A stretch of 64,000 bases of DNA from Atribacter laminatus (GTDB lineage: Bacteria; Atribacterota; Atribacteria; Atribacterales; Atribacteraceae): NCBI RefSeq assembly GCF_015775515.1, contig NZ_CP065383.1, forward strand, positions 744,001 through 808,000, written 5' to 3'. Every line of letters starts with the position of its first letter. Position 1 is the first letter of the stretch. The position numbers and the translations under genes are program-made. Shown piece by piece: positions 18,129 to 27,487 of the stretch. Below the pieces are notes generated by a model. The model saw nothing but the letters and a program-made list of their open reading frames with translations. It did not search any database and was not told the origin of the DNA.

Positions 18129-19043
18129 CTATAAATAGAGTAGCCGAGGTTGAATATTTAAGGTATTCATTAATTGTAAATATTCCTCGGGTAAAATATT
18201 ATCAGGATGTTTCTCGAGTATTGATACAAAAATTGCTTGTAAAACATTCGCACCAAAAGAACGCCCGTTCATCTCAGGAGTAGTTGTGATGAGCATTTTG
18301 ACTCCGGACTTCCGAAGAACCTCGATATCATTATTCGTAACAGTATTGGTAATAATAACCTTCCCAACCATATCGTCCGGCATAAATCGATTGATATATA
18401 AAAAGTCACCGGCTACGATGTCAGCTCTTTTAAAAAGATGAGGAGATCGAGTTACTCGTGCTTCTTGACTTTTTCCGGTTGGATATAAAACTTTCAAAGG
18501 AAGACGTCTAAGCACCGGCATCATTATAATGGATAGAAAGCGAAGGGTAGAAAGCCGGGTTAGGGGAATGGGTATTCCTAATGCAAATGGCATATCTCCA
18601 ATCAAAAGCCGACAACCTTGCTGAGAAAGCCCCTCTGCTAACCCATAACGATCCATCCCACTCATAAAAAGGGCGGTTTTCCCTTGTAAATTTAATTTAT
18701 CTTTTTCAACTAAAATTTGTGGAACCTTTCTTTCCCAAGTTTCTTTAAGCTCTCCACCATCAACAATTGGTGTTTTTTTCAAAACTGAAACCATTTTAGC
18801 AATATCAACCACTCGGTATTTATATCGGCCAGCACGGAGGTAAAGGTCAGCACCCCCCAAACCAAAGGCATCAACTTTACCATCCAATTCTCTTAAGATT
18901 TGCATAAACTTTTTTCTATCACCATCAACACCTATTCTTTTAATTTTAATGTTCAAACCCATTAATTCAACTTCAGCTTGGTGGTTACGAAGCGAAGAAC
19001 CCAAACTCACACTAACGACTGTTTTACTTTTCACCACTATCAC
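18129..19043 (-). CDS. Conserved protein, unassigned (sometimes labelled quinate/shikimate dehydrogenase-like)
   Basis: 304 residues from a GTG that overlaps the bactofilin gene by 20 bases. KTVVSVSLGSSLRNHQAEVE and AFGLGGADLYLRAGRYKYR open the protein, and the C-terminal part has ITNTVTNNDIEVLRKSGV and TTPEMNGRSFGANVLQA. I recall similar proteins annotated as quinate 5-dehydrogenase in some Firmicutes, but I see no certain catalytic motif and do not assert that activity. Its place between the aminotransferase and the bactofilin/CoaX genes suggests one operon with the reductase group. Downstream GTGs at 19037 or 19034 could also be the start. Confidence 0.55.
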   Translation of the reverse strand: MIVVKSKTVVSVSLGSSLRNHQAEVELMGLNIKIKRIGVDGDRKKFMQILRELDGKVDAFGLGGADLYLRAGRYKYRVVDIAKMVSVLKKTPIVDGGELKETWERKVPQILVEKDKLNLQGKTALFMSGMDRYGLAEGLSQQGCRLLIGDMPFALGIPIPLTRLSTLRFLSIIMMPVLRRLPLKVLYPTGKSQEARVTRSPHLFKRADIVAGDFLYINRFMPDDMVGKVIITNTVTNNDIEVLRKSGVKMLITTTPEMNGRSFGANVLQAIFVSILEKHPDNILPEEYLQLMNTLNIQPRLLYL

Positions 19044-19383
19044 CAGTCTGGGGGAATGTCAATCCACCCTCAAACGTTGTTCCAGGTTCTATGGCAATTC
19101 CATTTGACATAATTATTCCCGTTATTCGACACGAACTACGACAGATAACTTTTTCTGTATGGGTAAAACCTGCTAAAGTTCCCCAAATCTCTAAGTTTTT
19201 TGCCTGGATAAAGGCTTTTGATTGACCATGTCGGGTAATAATGACATTCACTGAATCAATAGATCCACTAAATTCACCTTGAATCATGACCGTTCCCTCG
19301 CCTTGATAATGACCATCAAGACGAGTTTGATCCCCCAATATTGCGACATCTTTTACACTTTCATGACTTTTGATTAAGCTCAT
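19024..19383 (-). CDS. Bactofilin (polymer-forming cytoskeletal protein)
   Basis: 119 residues, a single bactofilin domain made of short beta-helix turns: VAILGDQTRLDGHYQGEGTV, IQGEFSGSIDS, AKNLEIWGTLAGFT, CRSSCRITGIIMSNGIAIE, then GTTFEGGLTF. Bactofilins polymerise without nucleotide, often at the membrane, and scaffold envelope enzymes. It overlaps coaX upstream by 23 bases and the unassigned gene downstream by 20, so it is translationally coupled to both. A bactofilin inside a putative lipid-modification operon may organise those enzymes at the membrane, but that is inference. Confidence 0.8.
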   Translation of the reverse strand: MSLIKSHESVKDVAILGDQTRLDGHYQGEGTVMIQGEFSGSIDSVNVIITRHGQSKAFIQAKNLEIWGTLAGFTHTEKVICRSSCRITGIIMSNGIAIEPGTTFEGGLTFPQTGDSGEK

Positions 19384-20140
19384 TAATAATTCTCAAACCT
19401 TCAAGAGTAAGTGTTGGATTAAAAAAATCAATAAAATCACAATAATTATGTAGAAATATTCCCCATCCTCCCGTTGCAACGACTCGTGCTTTTGGGGCAA
19501 ATTCTTTCTTCATATTTATAACAATCTCTCTGCATAATCCGATGTATCCATAGAAAATGCCTGAATGCATTGCCTCAACCGTATTACGCCCAATACATTT
19601 ATCCGGGATTTCAACATCAATTCGAGGTAAACGAGCAGTTTTTTCATAAAGAGCTTCTTGGGAAATTCCTATTCCTGGAGCAATTGACCCTCCCAAGTAT
19701 TCACGATTCGCATTAATTGCACAAAAGGTAGTTGCTGTTCCAAAATCGATAATCACTAAGTCACCACCATAAATATGCGCAGCTGCTACAGCATTAACAA
19801 TTCGATCAGCGCCGGTTTCTTTTGGTTCCGCTCTTATTGATAAACCAGTACGAACTCCTGGACCGATCACCATTAATACATTTATCCATTTCTTCTCAAA
19901 CAGTTCACGAAGATTATTGAGGACTGGCGGCACAACGCAGGATATCGCCACTTGATTTATATTTTTTTCCTCAATGCCTTGATCGGCTATGAGTTCTTTT
20001 AGTATATATCCCCATTCATCACTCGTTCGACGCGACGAAGTCGAAACTCTCCAATCAGCTAGAAGCTTTTCGCTATGAAAAACTCCGAAAGTGGTATGGG
20101 TATTTCCAACATCTATGGTTAAAAGCATATTCTTATCCAA
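19361..20140 (-). CDS. coaX: Type III pantothenate kinase
   Basis: 259 residues, the usual CoaX length. Motifs: LLTIDVGNTHTTFGVF (phosphate 1), GADRIVNAVAAAHIYGG (pantothenate and ATP site), DFGTATTF, and GGSIAPGIGIS. Phosphorylates pantothenate in the first step of CoA synthesis; this type needs a monovalent cation and is not CoA-inhibited. The start is either TTG at 20138-20140 (AAGGTGG 5-6 bases upstream) or ATG at 20126-20128, which gives the family-typical MLLTIDVGNT. First gene of the bactofilin/aminotransferase/acyl-reductase stretch; a supply of CoA or ACP arm would fit acyl-thioester chemistry. Confidence 0.92.
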   Translation of the reverse strand: MDKNMLLTIDVGNTHTTFGVFHSEKLLADWRVSTSSRRTSDEWGYILKELIADQGIEEKNINQVAISCVVPPVLNNLRELFEKKWINVLMVIGPGVRTGLSIRAEPKETGADRIVNAVAAAHIYGGDLVIIDFGTATTFCAINANREYLGGSIAPGIGISQEALYEKTARLPRIDVEIPDKCIGRNTVEAMHSGIFYGYIGLCREIVINMKKEFAPKARVVATGGWGIFLHNYCDFIDFFNPTLTLEGLRIINELNQKS

Positions 20141-20777
20141 TTCACCACCTTGGCATGATACCTAGCATTATAATCCAATAATGTCATCTCTAAAATACCA
20201 TGTAATAATCATATAAGCTATTCCGCAAATCCATTTGTGAGTTTGATGTATCAAGCTCTTAAAAAGGATTAAAAACGAAGGAGTGATAATTTTTTGCACT
20301 CAGTCTTTATTTGAAGTAGTGAAAAGCTATGGTAGGTCTAATTTTGGGCTTTCATCACCTTCTATTTTGTAAATATTGTGATATTTGAGTTTTGAGTATT
20401 GATTAATTAAATTTTATCCCTATCCTTACTTTCTCCCATCAAGTGAGAAGGAGCGATAGAGATGCCTCGTCCTGGGGATTCACATTTCAAATCCGTAAGG
20501 ATCTCATCTCATAAACCTTTCTTCAAAATACTTTAAAGGATTGGATTCTCACGTTGCGCAAGACGCTCCTCAGAATAACCGAGAAAGTTAATGAGATTGC
20601 CACGTCTTTGTACTTTTAACAATAACGGATTAGTGAAACCGTACTTTTATCACCCTCCTATCATACAATGGTAGGAGGATCTATTCTGAAAATACTGGAA
20701 TGATTTTTTATAGGTAATCATATTGAGCAACTAACCAGGATCTCATTCTGGGCTTTCACCCTCATCCTCACCTTCTC
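20141..20777. repeat. Intergenic repeat mosaic, left flank of the IS element
   Basis: No gene seen. From about 20420 the sequence is built from dispersed repeats also found at 36-37 kb: TTCTCCCATCAAGTGAGAAGG (20432-20452), AAGGATCTCATC...GACGCTCCTCAGAAT (20497-20577), GAGATTGCCACGTC (20593-20606), a hairpin unit ending TCTATTCTGAAAATAC (20643-20695), and CTAACCAGGATCTCATTCTGG...CACCTTCTC (20731-20777), which matches 36701-36747 closely. The last block is cut by the IS element. Confidence 0.75.
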
Positions 20778-20841
20778 GGTATGATCCGGACACATAGGTA
20801 ACAGAAAGTTCCTGACACATAGGTAACACTTTGTATACTAC

Positions 20842-20868
20842 TGGCATAAGGAGGAATGCCTTATGCCA
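20842..20868 (+). promoter_or_regulatory. Hairpin sequestering the transposase ribosome site and start codon
   Basis: TGGCATAAGG (20842-20851), loop AGGAATG, CCTTATGCCA (20859-20868): a perfect 10-bp stem. The Shine-Dalgarno AAGGAGG (20848-20854) straddles the 5' arm and loop, and the ATG (20863-20865) lies in the 3' arm. Folding would block translation initiation, as in other IS elements that limit their own transposase. Confidence 0.7.
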
Positions 20869-22029
20869 TGGACGGAGGTACACAAAGTGGATCTCAGACA
20901 AGAATTGATTTATCGTTATCTCAACAAGGAAAAGGTGACAGATTTGTGTCGAGAATATGGAATCTCTCGAAAAACCGCCTATAAGTTTATTCATCGTTTT
21001 CAAGCCTTTGGTTTGGATGGACTTAAAGATCAATCCCGACGTCCTCATCACCTGGCGGGTCAAACTGATGCCCTGACCGAGCAAATGATTCTGGATACCA
21101 AATTCAAGCATCCCAGTTGGGGAGCTAAAAAGCTCAAGCCCGCCTTGGAAAGACAGTATCCCGATATTGTCTTTCCAGCAATCAGTACCATCAGTGCCAT
21201 CTTATCTCGCCATGGACTGGTGAGATCACACCCTCGTCGATTGAGAAGAAGTGTGCCAACCAGTCAACTTCGAACCAGCCATGAACCCAATGAGATCTGG
21301 TGTGTCGACTTTAAAGGACAATTTCGAACCCAAGATCGGAAATACTGTTATCCTTTAACCATCACCGATCACTATAGCCGGTATCTCCTTGCCTGTGAAG
21401 CTCTTTCCTCTCCCAGCATTCAAGAATCCCTTCCGGTCTTCAAAGAGTGCTTTTCCACATATGGTCTTCCCCAGGTGATCCGCAGTGATAACGGGAGTCC
21501 CTTTGCTTCTCTTCACTCTCCCTTTGGACTCACTCAACTCTCGGTGTGGTTAGTGAAACTCGGCATCATCTTAGAGCGCATTGATCCGGGACATCCAGAA
21601 CAAAATAGCCGTCATGAACGGATGCACCGCACCTTAAAAGAAGAGGCCTGTCAAAAACCAGCCACCAATCTTTTCACCCAACAAGACCGCTTTGAAACCT
21701 TTAAAACCATCTATAACACCGTACGACCCCATGAAGCAATCAACCAAGAAACCCCAGCTTCCTGGTACCACAAAAGTGACCGGCCCTATCCAAAAACCTT
21801 AAGTGATTGTGAATATCCTCATCATACGCTCACTCGTAAAGTCGATTCCTCAGGACGGATTTCTCTTTATGGCAACCGTCTGATCAGAATCAGTAAAGTC
21901 TTTGCTGGTGAACTTCTCGGATTCAAAGACTATACTCATTCCTGGTTAGTTAGTTTCTCTACCTATGATATTGGTATAATTGATAAAAAGACCCTTACTT
22001 TTGAATCAACGGAGATTCAAGATGATTAA
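20863..22029 (+). CDS. IS481-family DDE transposase
   Basis: 388 residues. The N-terminal helix-turn-helix region (VTDLCREYGISRKTAYKFIHRF) recognises the ends. The rve/DDE catalytic domain has WCVDFKGQF (first D), VIRSDNGSPFAS (second D) and HPEQNSRHERMHRTLKEE (E), in the spacing of IS481 and retroviral-type integrases. No stop or frameshift, so it may be active. Coding GC looks higher than in neighbours (about 47% in sampled lines). Translation start: AAGGAGG 8 bases before the ATG, inside a hairpin. Confidence 0.93.
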   Translation: MPWTEVHKVDLRQELIYRYLNKEKVTDLCREYGISRKTAYKFIHRFQAFGLDGLKDQSRRPHHLAGQTDALTEQMILDTKFKHPSWGAKKLKPALERQYPDIVFPAISTISAILSRHGLVRSHPRRLRRSVPTSQLRTSHEPNEIWCVDFKGQFRTQDRKYCYPLTITDHYSRYLLACEALSSPSIQESLPVFKECFSTYGLPQVIRSDNGSPFASLHSPFGLTQLSVWLVKLGIILERIDPGHPEQNSRHERMHRTLKEEACQKPATNLFTQQDRFETFKTIYNTVRPHEAINQETPASWYHKSDRPYPKTLSDCEYPHHTLTRKVDSSGRISLYGNRLIRISKVFAGELLGFKDYTHSWLVSFSTYDIGIIDKKTLTFESTEIQDD

Positions 22030-22083
22030 AAAGTGTTACCTATGTCCTTAGACTAAAGTGTAACCTATGTCCCCGTTCGTACA

Positions 22084-22300
22084 CTCCCATCAAGGGAGAA
22101 GGAACGATTAATTCTTTTGTTCTTTTTCCCTCGCCCCTTCGTGGGAGGCTTTTTTCTTTTTTCCTCTCCCCTGGTGGGAGAGGATTAAGGTGAGGGGGTA
22201 ACTCATTTTCATACTCATCTGGTGCTGCGAAGCAGCATGAGGGTTTATCCTGTAAAGATAGTAAAAAGTTAATGGCATTAAAAGCAAAACTAAAAAATTC
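22084..22300. repeat. Repeat mosaic, right flank of the IS element
   Basis: No gene. CTCCCATCAAGGGAGAAGGAAC (22084-22105) continues the repeat split by the IS. A second hairpin (CCTCTCCC-TGGT-GGGAGAGG) lies near 22160-22182, and a complete hairpin repeat unit at 22203-22260. Confidence 0.75.
22203..22260. repeat. Dispersed hairpin repeat, copy 1
   Basis: TCATTTTCATACTCATCTGG, stem TGCTGC (22223-22228), loop GAA, stem GCAGCA (22232-22237), then TGAGGGTTTATCCTGTAAAGATA. Same unit as 36311-36366, 36611-36665 and 36944-37003. Confidence 0.8.
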
Positions 22301-22813
22301 TCATTTTGAAGGGAACTGGTGCTGCAATATTTTGACCAAAGGAAGAACAATTATCGCTGAAAAAATGAGTTCTAATGTTCCATTTAAAGCAATAATTGGA
22401 GCTATCTGTTGTAGGGTAAAATTCCCAAATAAAACAGCTAAACCTAAGACTCCTATTGTATTAACAAAAGTAGCTCCCAAGCTTGATGCAACGATACCAA
22501 CATTTCCTTTCTTCAAACCAGTCCAAATATAAAAAGCAACTACACCAATCAATATTCGAGGAACAAAACAGGCAACAAGATTAACCCCCATGGCGAAGAA
22601 CAAATTCATTGTAGAAAAAGCAAGGATAAGACCAACTAAAGCGCCAACCAAAGGACCACCAATTATACCAGCAACTATAGCTGGTATATGCATCGTCGTT
22701 GCTGATCCTGAGAGATTTGGTACCGGGATTAATCCAATAGGAGTTACACTGAGGATAATAGAAATTGCCCCTAACACACCAGCTAATACTATCTTTTTTG
22801 TTTGTAATTTCAC
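22301..22813 (-). CDS. ECF transporter S-component (vitamin/cofactor uptake)
   Basis: 170 residues, about five to six membrane helices, size and pattern of energy-coupling-factor substrate-binding subunits. ATTMHIPAIVAGIIGGPLVGALVGL resembles the pantothenate/riboflavin-like S-components, but the ligand cannot be named. It needs the shared EcfA/A'/T module, which is not in this window. The start is a GTG at 22811-22813 with GGAGGG upstream. The 161-base leader contains strong stem-loops (see findings), so it may be riboswitch-controlled. Confidence 0.8.
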   Translation of the reverse strand: MKLQTKKIVLAGVLGAISIILSVTPIGLIPVPNLSGSATTMHIPAIVAGIIGGPLVGALVGLILAFSTMNLFFAMGVNLVACFVPRILIGVVAFYIWTGLKKGNVGIVASSLGATFVNTIGVLGLAVLFGNFTLQQIAPIIALNGTLELIFSAIIVLPLVKILQHQFPSK

Positions 22814-22974
22814 GCTTTTCCCTCCGTTCCAGTTCTCTGCTGAGATACCAGACGGATAAAGTTTTCTTTATCCATCTCTCGCCGCCTTTTTGGTCGACGG
22901 TTTAGACTAAATTCGTCCCTATTTTCGATAAGCTAAAACATCCTTCTTTCAGTCTAAATTTTAACTTTATCAGT
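22814..22974 (-). promoter_or_regulatory. Structured leader upstream of the ECF S-component gene
   Basis: On the - strand TTTAGACT pairs with AGTCTAAA some 50 bases later. Then GATGGATAAAG-AAAA-CTTTATCCGTC forms an 11-bp stem (one G-U) close to the ribosome site. It does not match TPP, FMN, cobalamin, THF or preQ1 consensus features that I know. Candidate regulatory RNA, unassigned. Confidence 0.4.
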
Positions 22975-23898
22975 TTATTTTATTATATCACTTCGTGAAG
23001 GAAGCATAGGTAACCCTTCAGCGAATAAAATTGAATGGATAACAGCTTCGGCAACACTTTCATATAACCCCTGAAGTATGCTCAGATAGTTGGGACGTCG
23101 ATCACCCATTGAAACCATAAAAATGGTATCCCCATCAAAAAGAGTTGCATAGGGTCGAATGCAAGTTGATAAAGCAGAATGAACAACATGAGAAAGCATT
23201 AAAAGGTCTTCTCTTGAAAAAAAATAGTCCAGAACAACCAAAGTCAAGGTGGTATTATAATAAGATGTAAAACCAGTATCATTTTGAATATTTTTCAAAA
23301 AGCCTTCAATTTCCCCGCTTTTGTTTCTTCTACCAGCTAATAATTGTCCATTTCTAGGATCATAAATGTCGCCTAATGCGTTGGTAACAATAAAAGTATG
23401 GATACCGTCTCGATGCTGAGGAGATTTTCCCCATCCAAAACCACTTTTCATAGCAAATCGAATTCCCGAGCTTTTTCCTACTGAAGCCCCAGTCCCAGCT
23501 CCTACCGTTCCTTCTTTTGGTTTCTCGGTTGCGTTCTCACAAGCAGTATAAACCCATTCTGAATGAGGAGCAGCATTTTTTCCAACTTCTAAATCATAGA
23601 TAACTGCACCAGCGACAATTGGAATATTGGCGGCTTTGGTTTTATATCCAACTCCTTTTTGGCGTAGATACTCAACTGCTCCTGACATACTATCAATTCC
23701 AAATGAACTACCTCCAGAGAATACCAAAGCATCAATATTTTCAACCAATTGCCCCGGAGAAAGAGCATTGAGCTCCCTACTTCCCGGTGCACCACCACGA
23801 ACTGAGGCTATAGCGCGGTTTTTTCTTTCAAAAAGAAATACTGTACTCCCGGTATAAACACTTAAATCTGTATAATGCCCAATTTTCAACCCTTTCAT
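22975..23898 (-). CDS. P1-family (DmpA/NylC-like) autoprocessing peptidase
   Basis: 307 residues, Ntn-hydrolase of peptidase family S58/P1. Family landmarks: GLKIGHYTD, RGGAPGSRELNAL, VFSGGSSFGIDS, GTVGAGTGASVGK, and YYNTTLTLVV with Asn215-Thr216, the expected self-cleavage point that frees the nucleophilic Thr. A late IRPYATLFDGDTIFMVS matches the usual IRPxHTxxDGD segment. Family members hydrolyse N-terminal residues of peptides, beta-peptides or nylon-type amides. Upstream of the ECF subunit on the same strand; the substrate is unknown. Confidence 0.88.
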   Translation of the reverse strand: MKGLKIGHYTDLSVYTGSTVFLFERKNRAIASVRGGAPGSRELNALSPGQLVENIDALVFSGGSSFGIDSMSGAVEYLRQKGVGYKTKAANIPIVAGAVIYDLEVGKNAAPHSEWVYTACENATEKPKEGTVGAGTGASVGKSSGIRFAMKSGFGWGKSPQHRDGIHTFIVTNALGDIYDPRNGQLLAGRRNKSGEIEGFLKNIQNDTGFTSYYNTTLTLVVLDYFFSREDLLMLSHVVHSALSTCIRPYATLFDGDTIFMVSMGDRRPNYLSILQGLYESVAEAVIHSILFAEGLPMLPSRSDIIK

Positions 23899-24078
23899 GA
23901 ATTAACTTTTAAATCCTTTCTCATGGTTTTATTGTTAAATTATAACTTTAAATATAATACTAGTATGATAATAGTTAAATATTTAATAATTACTCAATAC
24001 CACATAATCTTTTTTATTTTTTTAGAGAAAAAATGAGTGAAATGAGGATGGACAAGTCGTCATTATAATTGACTATTT

Positions 24079-24705
24079 CTATGATAAGCGGCAACCACAA
24101 TATGGGCAGAGCTTAAAATCAGGAGATACTTTTTTCCCGCATTTAGGACACACGCCAATTTTTTCTTCTTCTACATCAGGAACATAATTATCTAAAGCAG
24201 TTTTTATGGCTTGATGCCATTGTGAAAGGTCAACCATGCTGTCAAAAAATAATTCTTTTTCTCTTCCCCATTCATCTATATAACTCACCGAAAGATATTC
24301 TGGCTTTCGATTGACACGTCTTACATTCATACTAGGATGAAGTATGCCTTGAGAGATAAGTTCTTTTTCGGGGATTGTTTTGGTTTGACCAATCCGGGAG
24401 AGTGGAATTCGAAAAATGACTTTTTCGAAAGGAAAAGCAAATCCAAAAATATTTGCACCTTTTTCAAAATTCTCGAACCACAAACTTTTTGACATTAAAA
24501 AAAGGAGGCCTTCCGTTGTCGTTTCAAAACGGGCATGGCCTCCTAAATAACGGGCAAAAGATGAAAGGATTCTTTTTTCTGAATATTCACTTTCTTTTTC
24601 TTGCCAAAAATCAGAAACCGAGATCGTCTTTTTTCTCTTCAAACCCCAGACAATCGCTCCAATTATTAAAACTGCAAAAATTAAAATATATGAAAAGCCG
24701 CCCAT
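24079..24705 (-). CDS. Membrane-anchored protein with C-terminal zinc ribbon, unknown function
   Basis: 208 residues. One N-terminal membrane helix (about 5-22), a middle cytoplasmic domain with no family I recognise, and a C-terminal zinc ribbon CPKCGKKVSPDFKLCPYCG. The middle segment IPLSRIGQTKTIPEKELIS and later YISVSYIDEWG-like strands hint at a PH-like or GRAM-like fold, but this is a guess. It begins one base after fmdB, so the two zinc-ribbon genes and groESL share a strand and perhaps transcripts. Confidence 0.65.
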   Translation of the reverse strand: MGGFSYILIFAVLIIGAIVWGLKRKKTISVSDFWQEKESEYSEKRILSSFARYLGGHARFETTTEGLLFLMSKSLWFENFEKGANIFGFAFPFEKVIFRIPLSRIGQTKTIPEKELISQGILHPSMNVRRVNRKPEYLSVSYIDEWGREKELFFDSMVDLSQWHQAIKTALDNYVPDVEEEKIGVCPKCGKKVSPDFKLCPYCGCRLS

Positions 24706-24706
24706 G

Positions 24707-25000
24707 TTATTCCTTCGTCTTTAAAGCCGGGGCCTTTGAGTTTGATGAACTTCCACAGGTCGAACAATTCCCAGTGCTACAACCACTTGAACAATTTGAA
24801 TGGGCAGGTGAAGAATGAGAAGAACGATAATCGGTACAGTAAAAACCGCTTCCCTTAAAAGATAAGCCCACACCCTTGCTTACTAGTTTTCTAACTCTCC
24901 CTTTACAGAGAGGACATTGAGTTATTGGTTTATCAGAGAATGATTGCAACTCTTCAAACACATTCCCACACTCTGTGCACTGGTATTCATAAATTGGCAT
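24707..25000 (-). CDS. FmdB-family zinc-ribbon protein
   Basis: 97 residues. MPIYEYQCTECGNVFEELQSF then TQCPLCKGRVRKLVSKGVGLSFKGSGFYCTDY is the FmdB regulatory-protein domain with CxxC...CxxC metal site and the conserved FKGSGFY motif. The tail (about 65-90) is rich in Ser and Cys (SNCSSGCSTGNCSTC), low complexity. FmdB proteins are small putative regulators of unsettled function. GGGAGGT lies upstream of the ATG. Confidence 0.85.
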   Translation of the reverse strand: MPIYEYQCTECGNVFEELQSFSDKPITQCPLCKGRVRKLVSKGVGLSFKGSGFYCTDYRSSHSSPAHSNCSSGCSTGNCSTCGSSSNSKAPALKTKE

Positions 25001-25034
25001 TTTTGCTACCTCCCAGACCTATCAACTGCATCCC

Positions 25035-25071
25035 AATATAGCCCGGAGAAATCATCCCTCCGGGCTATATT
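25035..25071. other. Hairpin between groEL and fmdB
   Basis: AATATAGCCCGGAG / CTCCGGGCTATATT, 14 bp with a 9-base loop. The only T-rich stretch follows it in the + direction (25077 onward), although both genes run on the - strand. On the transcribed strand it is therefore a U-tract-less hairpin like those at 3.1, 12.5 and 46.7 kb. Confidence 0.65.
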
Positions 25072-25088
25072 ATAGCATTTTTTATTTT

Positions 25089-27025
<1,937 letters not shown>

Positions 27026-27487
27026 TCGACATTCACCCCTTTCGGAAGTATTTATTTAATTTATCGTATCTCATTTTAACCATTTTTTTGAAAATTGCAA
27101 GAGGGTTAAAGTCAATCAAAATCAATTTCCTGTCAAATTGACAAGTATTAATATTAAAAATCGGTTATTTATGCAACATTTCTCTTGATAGTGTGCCAAA
27201 TTAACATATTTGACAAAATGAAAGAGGAAAATTTTCTTAGTTTTATTGGTTTACTGTAGTGAGATAAAAGCTTTAACGAGAAATTTATTCAAGGATTCGA
27301 ATTCAGTAAAAAAAAGGGGCATCTCTATTAATATCCTCAATAAGAAAATTAAGTTATTTTATTATTTAAAACATCCTTTCAATCACCCTTTTTTAGAAGA
27401 CGAACACACAATGACGGGAAATCATTTTATCGTTTTTCCTTACAATCTCATTCCTCAAAATGGCATGAGCAGCTTTTAAATATACCT
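27026..27487. other. Intergenic region upstream of groESL
   Basis: AT-rich. Contains a candidate groESL promoter (27073-27100, - strand) and the palindrome TGTCAAATTGACA at 27131-27143. A 77-codon + strand frame at 27246-27479 has no ribosome site or recognisable protein and is not called. Confidence 0.5.
27131..27143. promoter_or_regulatory. Operator-like palindrome upstream of groESL
   Basis: TGTCAA-A-TTGACA, perfect 6-1-6 palindrome, about 105 bases upstream of the groES start. It is in the place where a heat-shock operator would be expected but does not match CIRCE (TTAGCACTC-N9-GAGTGCTAA). Confidence 0.4.

Larger units (their letters stand above)
20778..22083 (+). mobile_element. IS481-family insertion sequence
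   Basis: About 1306 bp. Each end carries two copies of ACATAGGTAACA or a near match, 25 bases apart and inverted between ends: 20792-20803 and 20817-20828 on the left, 22034-22045 and 22059-22070 on the right. One transposase gene lies inside. Boundaries come from comparing the flanks with the uninterrupted repeat at 36721-36765: left flank ...CACCTTCTC and right flank CTCCCATCAAGGGAGAAGG rejoin exactly if CTC is duplicated. The 3-bp duplication is short for IS481, so the ends may be off by a few bases. Confidence 0.85.

Noticed and set aside
22814-22974. TPP, FMN, cobalamin or THF riboswitch before the ECF gene
   Set aside because: Landmark conserved sequences of these classes are not present by eye.
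27246-27479. 77-codon + strand reading frame
   Set aside because: No ribosome site, no recognisable domain, AT-rich chance composition.
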